A program made the translations under genes and the position numbers. Of a stretch of DNA of 64,000 nt, positions 42,670 to 49,245 are shown one piece after another. Every line of letters starts with the position of its first letter. Position 1 is the first letter of the stretch. The notes below the pieces were generated by a model. That model was not told the DNA's origin and did not search any database. It worked only from the letters and a program-made list of their open reading frames with translations. Source of the stretch: Catenuloplanes indicus. GTDB taxonomy: Bacteria; Actinomycetota; Actinomycetes; Mycobacteriales; Micromonosporaceae. Location of the stretch: the NCBI RefSeq assembly GCF_030813715.1, contig NZ_JAUSUZ010000001.1, forward strand, positions 8,724,501-8,788,500, in the 5' to 3' direction.

Positions 42670-42896
42670 CCCTCTCGCCGCGCGCGCTGATGAGCCTGCT
42701 GGTCAACGGTGCGAAGGCCGTCGACGTGGTGACGACCGCGCTGGAGACCGGTCTGCTCGACGCGCTGGAACCCGGCCCGGTCAGCCGGTTGCGCGAGGTC
42801 GGCTTCTGCACCGCGCTGCTGGCCGAGACCGGCTTCATCGACGTGGAGGTGCTGCCCGGCGTCTGGGAACTCGTCGTGGCCCGCAAGCCCGGTTGA
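42666..42896 (+). pseudogene. SAM methyltransferase with internal deletion
   Basis: The 76-codon frame joins a typical N-terminal dimerisation segment of O-methyltransferase-like enzymes (ALMSLLVNGAKAVDVVTTALETGLLDALEPGPVS) to a typical last segment (LLAETGFIDVEVLPGVWELVVARKPG). The Rossmann core with the SAM-binding GxGxG, normally about 250 residues, is missing between them. The frame is preserved across the deletion. It is coupled by GTGA to the kynureninase-like gene. TDO, kynureninase and methyltransferase are the core of 4-methyl-3-hydroxyanthranilate pathways, so this looks like decay of such an operon. Confidence 0.7.
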
Positions 42897-42905
42897 TCTC
42901 CTTGA

Positions 42906-42953
42906 CGAAGTGGAACCTCGTTCCGTATTGTTGCGGAACGAGGTTCCACTTCG
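42906..42953. repeat. Perfect 20-bp inverted repeat with nested dyads
   Basis: Arms 42906-42925 and 42934-42953 are exact reverse complements (CGAAGTGGAACCTCGTTCCG on the left) around an 8-nt spacer. Each arm itself contains GGAAC-N3-GTTCC or its inverse, so four half-sites are present. It sits 10 bp after the methyltransferase remnant and 17 bp before the epimerase start. It could be an operator for a dimeric repressor, binding as a pair, or a terminator; no T-run follows. Confidence 0.75.
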
Positions 42954-42970
42954 TTGCGGAGGTCTGGGTC

Positions 42971-43915
42971 ATGAGCATTCTGGTCACCGGAGGTCTCGGT
43001 TTCATCGGGTCGCACACCGTGGCGGCACTGCGCGAGCAGGGGCAGGAGTGCGTGCTGGTGCAGCGCCGGGCCGGCGGCGCCCACGCCGGCGACGGCGTCG
43101 CGGTGGAGCAGGCCGACATCCGGGACCTGGCGTCGCTGCGCGCCGTCGGTGAGCGGCACCGCATCACCGGCATCGTGCACCTCGCCGGCTCGATGCCGTG
43201 GCCGCCGAACGCGGACGCGCCGGTCGAGGACGCACGCCGGGCCCTCGGCAGCCTGTTCAACATCATGCAGGTCGCGCAGGAGTGGGGCGTGCGCCGGGTC
43301 GGTCTCGCCAGCACCATCGGCGTGTACGTGTCGAGCGGCTTGACCGAGGGCGCGCTGACCGAGGACATGCTGCTGTCGCTCGGCGCCGCACACCCGATCC
43401 CCACCTTCAAGAAGGTCGGCGAGCTGCTCGGCGGCTACCTCGCGGACGCCACCGGCATCGAGGTCGTCAACTACCGCATCTCCGGCACCTGGGGCCCGCG
43501 CGGCCACCGCGACCCGTTCTTCGCCGCCCCCGCGCTGGTGCATGCGGCCGCGCGCGGCACCGCACCCGACTTCTCCGACCTGATCGCACCGCCGCACGCG
43601 GAGGACGCGCTGGACCTCTGCTACGTCAAGGACACCGGGCGGGCCATCGCGCTGCTCCAGCTGGCGGACAAGCTGAACCACGCCACGTACAACGTCGCCT
43701 CCGGCCGCGCCACCTCCAACGCCGAGATCATCGCCGCCATCCGGGCCGCCGTCCCGGACGCCGGCGTCGACCTGCCCACCGGCGACGGCACCGCGCCCCG
43801 CGCCTGGCTCGACATCACCCGCCTGCACGGCGACACCGGCTTCACCCCGGAGTACGACACCACCCGCGCGACCGCCGACTACATCACCTGGCTGCGCGCC
43901 GGCAACGAGCGCTGA
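42971..43915 (+). CDS. NAD-dependent epimerase/dehydratase (extended SDR)
   Basis: 314 residues from ATG 42971 with GGAGG upstream. ILVTGGLGFIGSHTVAALRE is the Rossmann GxxGxxG, followed by GIVHLAGSMPW, RVGLASTIGVYVSSG and NYRISGTWGPRGHRDP. In the usual YxxxK position the protein reads IPTFKKVGE by hand alignment: the Lys is kept but the Tyr seems replaced, so catalysis may differ or be lost. The 20-bp inverted repeat just upstream probably controls it. Confidence 0.85.
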   Translation: MSILVTGGLGFIGSHTVAALREQGQECVLVQRRAGGAHAGDGVAVEQADIRDLASLRAVGERHRITGIVHLAGSMPWPPNADAPVEDARRALGSLFNIMQVAQEWGVRRVGLASTIGVYVSSGLTEGALTEDMLLSLGAAHPIPTFKKVGELLGGYLADATGIEVVNYRISGTWGPRGHRDPFFAAPALVHAAARGTAPDFSDLIAPPHAEDALDLCYVKDTGRAIALLQLADKLNHATYNVASGRATSNAEIIAAIRAAVPDAGVDLPTGDGTAPRAWLDITRLHGDTGFTPEYDTTRATADYITWLRAGNER

Positions 43916-43960
43916 GGCCCGCGTGCACCGCCGGGCGTTGCGGAGGTCTACCGTGCCTCC

Positions 43961-44497
43961 ATGAGGCGCGGAACGATCACCGGGCTGGCGACCGCCCCGT
44001 TGACGTACGAGGAGACCGGTGCCACCCGGGCCGAGCCGATGCCCGGCGGCTACCACCACGTGCACCGGGACGTCAGCATCGGCAGCGGCCCGGACGACTT
44101 CGCCCGGGCCGCCGACGCGCTGATCGGCTGGCGCATGCACGAGGGCGCCGGGCTGACCGTGCTCCACGCCGACGGGCCGGCCGCCCCCGGGGTCCTGGTC
44201 GTGCTGCGCGGACCGCTGCGCCTGCGCATCCCGTGCCGCGTCGTCTACACCGTCGACGAACCGGGCCGCCGCGGCTTCGCCTACGGGACGCTGCCCGGCC
44301 ACCCGGAGCGCGGCGAGGAGGCGTTCACCGTCGTGCTGACCGGGACCGGCGACGTAAGGATCCGGATCCGCGCGTTCAGCCGCCCCGCCTCCCTGCTCAT
44401 CCGCGCCGCCGGCCCGGTCAACCGCCGTTTCCAGCAGCACGCCACCGACCGCTACGTCGCCGCACTCGGCCGCCTCGCCCGCGGTCACGCCGGCTGA
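43961..44497 (+). CDS. DUF1990 domain protein
   Basis: 178 residues from ATG 43961. PLTYEETGATRAEPMPGGYHHVHRDVSIGSGPDDFARAADALIGWRMHEGAG and FAYGTLPGHPERGEEAFTVVLTGTGDVRIRIRAFSRPASLLIRAAGPVNRRFQQHATDRYVAAL match the DUF1990 family, a SRPBCC-like fold of unknown function common in actinobacteria and plants. Likely cytosolic. Confidence 0.88.
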   Translation: MRRGTITGLATAPLTYEETGATRAEPMPGGYHHVHRDVSIGSGPDDFARAADALIGWRMHEGAGLTVLHADGPAAPGVLVVLRGPLRLRIPCRVVYTVDEPGRRGFAYGTLPGHPERGEEAFTVVLTGTGDVRIRIRAFSRPASLLIRAAGPVNRRFQQHATDRYVAALGRLARGHAG

Positions 44498-44610
44498 GCA
44501 CCGCGCGGATCAGCGGCTGCCTGCTGCGGGCGTCACGCCGTGCCGCGGTGCCGCGGTCTCGTGCCGCGTTGTGGATCCTCGTGTACGGCGGGGGTCGGCC
44601 GGCCCCGCGC

Positions 44611-44720
44611 GGGACCGGCTCCGACGCCGGGCGGCAAGCGGAGCCAGCGGAGTCTTGCCGGACGGCGAGGTTTGCCCGCGGGAGCGCTCGGGACGCGACC
44701 GCGCCGGAAGCGGGGAGATC
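44611..44720 (-). repeat. Dispersed intergenic repeat, copy B
   Basis: The reverse complement aligns over its length with copy A (35585-35700): CTTCCGGCGCGG, GCTCCCGCGGGCAAACCTCG, GACTCCGCTGGCTCCGCTTG and GGAGCCGGTCCCGC. A GATCAA/TTGATC hairpin (44716-44732) stands at its 5' side, as a hairpin does in copies A and C. It fills the 320-bp gap between the DUF1990 and SRPBCC genes, which holds no gene. Confidence 0.75.
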
Positions 44721-44819
44721 AATTTCTTTGATCGTGAATTCGACCGGCGGCAGCCTGATCCGGCGCGACGAAATGGCGGCGCCGGGATTGGGCCGGCCGG
44801 CTGGGGGCATGACCAGGAC

Positions 44820-45227
44820 ATGGGGCTGACCTGGGGAACCGTGCGCCGCAGTGCGGTGGTGTGTGGTCCGCGTGGCGCGGACGAGGTGTGGGATCGGTAC
44901 GTGCGTCCGCGGCGCTGGCCGGAGTGGTCGCCGCAGATCCGGTCGGTGGACTACCCGGCCGGCGTGCTCGGGGCCGGTGGCGCCGGTGCGGTGCGCGGGC
45001 CGCTCGGGGTGCGGGTCAGGTTCCGGGTGGTGGACGTCGACCCGGCGGGGCCGGTGCGCAGCTGGTCCTGGGTGGTGTCGGCGGCGGGTCTGCGTCTCGG
45101 CCTCCGGCACACGGTCGAGGCGGCCGGCACCGGCACCCGGACCGGGCTGACGATCGAGGGACCCGCCCCGGCGGTGCTCGGTTATCTGCCGATCGCCCGC
45201 CTGGCGTTACGCCGGCTGGTCCGCTGA
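44820..45227 (+). CDS. SRPBCC-family protein
   Basis: 135 residues from ATG 44820. GPRGADEVWDRYVRPRRWPEWSPQIRSVDYPAGVLGAGGAGAVRGPLGVRVRFRVVDVDPAGPVRSWSWVV is a typical polyketide-cyclase/START-like pattern. It probably binds a hydrophobic ligand. The reading frame is open well upstream through the repeat, but only the part from 44820 has family similarity. Confidence 0.75.
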   Translation: MGLTWGTVRRSAVVCGPRGADEVWDRYVRPRRWPEWSPQIRSVDYPAGVLGAGGAGAVRGPLGVRVRFRVVDVDPAGPVRSWSWVVSAAGLRLGLRHTVEAAGTGTRTGLTIEGPAPAVLGYLPIARLALRRLVR

Positions 45228-45290
45228 GAGTCTCCCGGGACGACCGCCGGCGGTACGGCCGGGAGCGCGCCGGGTGGACGGCGGGATCAC

Positions 45291-45749
45291 CTACGAACCA
45301 GTCACGTACCGGGCGAGGTTGTCCAGGGCCGTCCGGGTGCCGGTCTCGTTGTCGGCGGCGGGAATCGCGTCCGGGATGCCCTCGTGCAGGATGGTGACCT
45401 CGGTGCCGCCGGTGGCCGGGGTGAGCGTGGTGGTCATCGTCATGGTGCCCCGCATCGCCGGGTCCGCGGTCTCGAACTCCATGGTCTCGACGACCTGCTC
45501 GTCCGGCACGAGCCGGAGGAACCGGCCGTGGTACGTGTCGGTGTGCGCGGCCGACTTGCCGGTCTCGCCGGGCACCTCGTAGGTCAGCGACACCCGGAAC
45601 CGGCCGCCCTCACGCGCCTCGAACTCGTGCACCTGCCCGCGCATGCCCTCCGGCACCCGCCACGCCGCGATCGCGTCCGCCTCGGTCAGTGCCCGGTAGA
45701 CCACCGCCGGTGCAGCGCCGACGAGCCGGGAGATCCGCGTCGAGTACAT
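45291..45749 (-). CDS. SRPBCC/AHSA1-domain protein
   Basis: 152 residues from ATG 45749. ISRLVGAAPAVVYRALTEADAIAAWRVPEGMRGQVHEFEAREGGRFRVSLTYE and GTEVTILHEGIPDA are the Aha1-like START fold signature. It is divergent from the PHP gene with only 29 bp between start codons, so both transcripts have very short leaders. Confidence 0.88.
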   Translation of the reverse strand: MYSTRISRLVGAAPAVVYRALTEADAIAAWRVPEGMRGQVHEFEAREGGRFRVSLTYEVPGETGKSAAHTDTYHGRFLRLVPDEQVVETMEFETADPAMRGTMTMTTTLTPATGGTEVTILHEGIPDAIPAADNETGTRTALDNLARYVTGS

Positions 45750-45778
45750 GCGGCCAGCATAGGGCTAGGCTGGGGCCG

Positions 45779-46567
45779 GTGAGCCTGCCCGCGGACAGTC
45801 ATGTGCACAGCGAGTTCTCCTGGGACGCGGCACGGCGTGGCACCGGGTCGATGGAGCGGACCTGCGCGCGGGCGGTGGAGATCGGGCTGCCGGCGCTGGC
45901 GTTCACCGAGCATCTCGACCACACGGCCTGGCTGGACTACACCGCGCCGCCGCTGGACGTGGACGGCTACCTGGAGTCCGTCGAGCGGTGCCGGGACCTG
46001 TTCCCGCAGCTGCGCATCCTGACCGGCCTGGAGATCGGCGAGCCGCACTGGCACCCGGAGCCGGTCGCGAAGCTGCTGGCCGGCGGCCGGTTCGAGCGCG
46101 TCCTCGGCTCACTGCACTCGCTGCGCGTCCCGGCCGGGATCGCGGAGGCGAACTCGGTCTACCTGCTCCGCCCGGCCGCGGACGTGGTACGCGACTACCT
46201 GACCGAGCTACCGCAGCTGATCGCGGGCTCGGACGTGTTCGAGGCGCTGACCCACATCGACTACCCGGCCCGGCACTGGCCGGCCGACGAGGGGCGCTTC
46301 GACCCGTACGCGTTCGAGGAGGAGTTCCGGGTCGCGCTGCGCGCGCTGGCCGGGACCGGCCGCGCGCTGGAGATCAACACGCGGCGCCCGCTCGACGAGG
46401 TGGTGCTCCGCTGGTGGCACCAGGAAGGCGGCGACGCGGTCACGTTCGGCAGCGACGCCCATGAGCCGGACGCGCTGGCCCGCGGTTTCGCGGACGCGGC
46501 CGCGATGGCGCAGGCGCACGGCTTCCGGCCCGGCCCCCGGCCGTACGACTGGTGGTCCAGGTCCTGA
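45779..46567 (+). CDS. PHP-domain phosphoesterase (histidinol-phosphatase-like)
   Basis: 262 residues from GTG 45779. DSHVHSEFSWDA (D-H-H metal motif), LAFTEHLDHTAWLD, LTGLEIGEPHWHPEP, VLGSLHSL, HIDYPARHW, ALEINTRRP and TFGSDAHEPDALARGF cover the metal-binding blocks of the PHP family. Related enzymes hydrolyse histidinol phosphate or other phosphoesters with two or three metals. Outside a his operon, the substrate is open. Confidence 0.87.
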   Translation: MSLPADSHVHSEFSWDAARRGTGSMERTCARAVEIGLPALAFTEHLDHTAWLDYTAPPLDVDGYLESVERCRDLFPQLRILTGLEIGEPHWHPEPVAKLLAGGRFERVLGSLHSLRVPAGIAEANSVYLLRPAADVVRDYLTELPQLIAGSDVFEALTHIDYPARHWPADEGRFDPYAFEEEFRVALRALAGTGRALEINTRRPLDEVVLRWWHQEGGDAVTFGSDAHEPDALARGFADAAAMAQAHGFRPGPRPYDWWSRS

Positions 46568-46695
46568 TCCCGTAGCTGACGCGCGGGTCTCGAACAGGGC
46601 CGCGCCGGTCCGGGACGTTCCAGGTGGTCGACTGGTGAACAGCGGCTGAACGTCCTGATGCGACGGACGCGGGTCGCATACAGCGGCTGCTATGA

Positions 46696-49131
46696 ATGGT
46701 GCCCGTGAGATCATTTATACGTGTGGTCACCGCCGCACTACTGATCAGCGGGTTCGCCGTAGCGGCCGAATCCCCGGCCATCGCGGCGGTCACGCCGTCC
46801 GCGCGACTCCTGCTCAACCCCGGCTTCGAGGCCGGGCTGCCCGGCTGGACCACCGACGACGCGGGCGCGACCGCGGTCGTCACCTCGCCGGTGCACGGCG
46901 GCGGCCGCGCGGTCCGCATCACCGACACCTCCACCGGCAGTGGCGTCAGCGTGCGCAGTGCGCACCTGGCCGTGCTGCCGGGCGAGGAGATCACCACCTC
47001 CATCTGGGTGCAGCAGGCGGTCGCGGGGGCCGGCGGCTCGCTCTACCTCGAGTTCTGGCGTGCCGACGGCAGCCGGACCACCCCGGTGACCTCGCTCGCG
47101 GCCGCGGACTCCACCGCCTGGCAGAAACTCACCGTCACCGGGACCGTCCCGGACGACGCGGTCACCGCGACGCTGCTCGCCTACACCACGTGGGCCGACA
47201 GCGGCGTCACGTACTGGGACGACGCCGCGGTCACGGCGCTGCCGCCGCCGCTGCGCAAGGTGCCGAACGCCGGCTTCGAGGAGATGCGCAACCGGGAGGT
47301 CCCGACCCAGTGGACGTCCACGGAGCCGAACTGCACCGGCACCGCGTGCCCGGTCCAGTGGCTGCGCGGCACGGTCGCGCACGGCGGCTCCGGCTACGTG
47401 CTGATCAACGACACGTCCAGCGCCGAGGCGATCTCGGTGCTCAGCGACGCGGTACCGGTCAACGCGGGTGAGACGATCACCGCGTCCGCGTGGGCGCACC
47501 GGCTCAGCGGCACCGGCGCCCGGATCTACGTGGAGTTCCGGGACGCGTCCGGCGCCCGGATCGGCGTCACCGACACGGTCGTACCTTCCGGCTCCGGGTG
47601 GCAGAAGGCCAAGGTCACCGGCACCGCACCGGCCGGCGCGACCACCACCAGCGTGCGCCTCTACGGTGACCTCGACGGCGTCGGCCAGACCCGCTGGGAC
47701 GACGTCGAGCTGCGCTCCAGCGCGGACGTGGCGGACAGCACCGCGCTGAACCCCGGCGCCGCCGTGCTGTTCGTCGGCGACCAGCGCGTCGAGGCGTACA
47801 CCGGCGTCGAGCGCGTCGTCCACCCCGGCAGCAAGGGCGCGAACGACGGCGTCGTGCTGACCGGCACCGGCGCGGCCACCTGGGACGCCAACCCGCGGAT
47901 GGGCGGCACCGTGCTGCCCGGGATCTTCCCCGGCGAGCCGGCGTTCACCATGTGGTACCAGACCAGCTCCGGCACCGGCCGGGCGATCAGCGACGACGGG
48001 ATCACCTGGAGCCGGGACGGCCGTACCGCGCCGGTCTACCCGACGCACGGGCCGCAGGGCGTCGTGCGGAACCCGGCCTGGACGCCCGGCGCGACCGTGC
48101 CCAAGTTCTTCATGATGGTGCGGGAGGGCATGACCTACATCGGTAAACAGTCCAACGACGGCATCACCTGGTCGGCCATCTCCGGCGCCCGCGGCATTCC
48201 CGGGTTCGACGTGGCCATGGCCACCTACGACCCGGTGTCCAAGCGGTTCGTCGCGATGATCAAGAACCAGCTGACGTCGCCGTTCGGGCCGCGTACCACG
48301 TGGGTGTCGTACAGCACCGACTTCCGGACGTGGACCACGCCGTCCCCGTCGTTCGCGGCGGACCTGCTCGACGACGCGCGGATCCCGGCCGGGTACGGCC
48401 GGCTCGGCGACACCGCGTGGAGCGAGATCTACGGCATGCCGGCGATCCGCTACGGCGACCAGTTCCTCGGCGTCCCGTGGATCTTCGACATCGCGTACTC
48501 GCCGAACCGGCTCGGCAACCCCGGTGCGGACACCGGCCGCAGCCACCTCGGCGTCGCCGCGTCCCGCGACCTGGTCAACTGGAGCCGGCCGAGCCGCGAC
48601 AACCTGGTCGAGCCCGGCCCGCTCGGCGGCTGGGACTACGGCTTCAACCTCTCCAGCAGCGGCTTCGTCACCGTCACCCGTGCCGACGGGCGGCTGGAGA
48701 CCCGCCTCTACTACGGCGCGTTCAAGGGCGAGCACGTGTGCCAGCAGGAGCAGATCGACGCCGGCTACTGCACGGTCCACTACGGCAACTCCAACGTCGG
48801 CATGGTCTCCTGGCCGGCCGACCGGTTCGCGTCGTTCCACGCGGACGGCGCCGGCACGGTGACCACCCGGCCGCTGACCGCGGCCGGCCGTGCGCTGACC
48901 GTGAACTACCGGCCGGCCGCGGCCGGTGACTCGCTGCGCGTGGAGGTCCTCGACGTCAACGGCAACCCCATCCAGGGGTACGCCGCGGCCGACTCGATCC
49001 CGGTGACGACCGACGCGCTCGCACCCGGCGTGCGTGCGGCCTGGACCGGCGGCGACACGCTGCCCTCCGGTGCGGTCCGGCTCCGCTTCCACCTGTCCGG
49101 CGGCGACCTGTACTCCTTCGCCGCGAACTGA
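46696..49131 (+). CDS. Secreted two-CBM beta-propeller protein
   Basis: 811 residues from ATG 46696 (GTG 46705 possible). The signal peptide is FIRVVTAALLISGFAVAAESPAIA. Two jelly-roll modules of the CBM4/9 type follow: LLNPGFEAGLPGWTTDD to about residue 185, and VPNAGFEEMRNREVPTQW to about 345, each ending with W-D-V or A-V patterns. The rest (about 350-720) resembles the five-bladed propeller of GH32/43/68/sialidase-like proteins (TGAATWDANPRMGGTVLPG, YQTSSGTGRAISDDGITWSRDG, FMMVREGMTYIGKQSNDGITWS). No catalytic assignment is made. A perfect terminator follows. Expected role: extracellular polysaccharide binding or hydrolysis. Confidence 0.8.
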   Translation: MVPVRSFIRVVTAALLISGFAVAAESPAIAAVTPSARLLLNPGFEAGLPGWTTDDAGATAVVTSPVHGGGRAVRITDTSTGSGVSVRSAHLAVLPGEEITTSIWVQQAVAGAGGSLYLEFWRADGSRTTPVTSLAAADSTAWQKLTVTGTVPDDAVTATLLAYTTWADSGVTYWDDAAVTALPPPLRKVPNAGFEEMRNREVPTQWTSTEPNCTGTACPVQWLRGTVAHGGSGYVLINDTSSAEAISVLSDAVPVNAGETITASAWAHRLSGTGARIYVEFRDASGARIGVTDTVVPSGSGWQKAKVTGTAPAGATTTSVRLYGDLDGVGQTRWDDVELRSSADVADSTALNPGAAVLFVGDQRVEAYTGVERVVHPGSKGANDGVVLTGTGAATWDANPRMGGTVLPGIFPGEPAFTMWYQTSSGTGRAISDDGITWSRDGRTAPVYPTHGPQGVVRNPAWTPGATVPKFFMMVREGMTYIGKQSNDGITWSAISGARGIPGFDVAMATYDPVSKRFVAMIKNQLTSPFGPRTTWVSYSTDFRTWTTPSPSFAADLLDDARIPAGYGRLGDTAWSEIYGMPAIRYGDQFLGVPWIFDIAYSPNRLGNPGADTGRSHLGVAASRDLVNWSRPSRDNLVEPGPLGGWDYGFNLSSSGFVTVTRADGRLETRLYYGAFKGEHVCQQEQIDAGYCTVHYGNSNVGMVSWPADRFASFHADGAGTVTTRPLTAAGRALTVNYRPAAAGDSLRVEVLDVNGNPIQGYAAADSIPVTTDALAPGVRAAWTGGDTLPSGAVRLRFHLSGGDLYSFAAN

Positions 49132-49145
49132 CCCGATCGGCGGCG

Positions 49146-49171
49146 GCCCCCTCCCGGCGACGGGAGGGGGC
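49146..49171 (+). terminator. Perfect GC-rich terminator hairpin
   Basis: GCCCCCTCCCG (49146-49156) and CGGGAGGGGGC (49161-49171) pair perfectly over 11 bp with a GCGA loop, 15 bp after the secreted protein stop, followed by GTTT. Confidence 0.8.
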
Positions 49172-49245
49172 GTTTGCGCCTCACCGTGGCAGACGGACAA
49201 AACGGCGGTCCGATCGCGCCCGGCCGTTGCTACTGTCCCGGCCTG

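Noticed and set aside
42906-42953. CRISPR-like or attachment-site interpretation of the inverted repeat
   Set aside because: A single inverted repeat without direct repeats, spacers, integrase or tRNA nearby.
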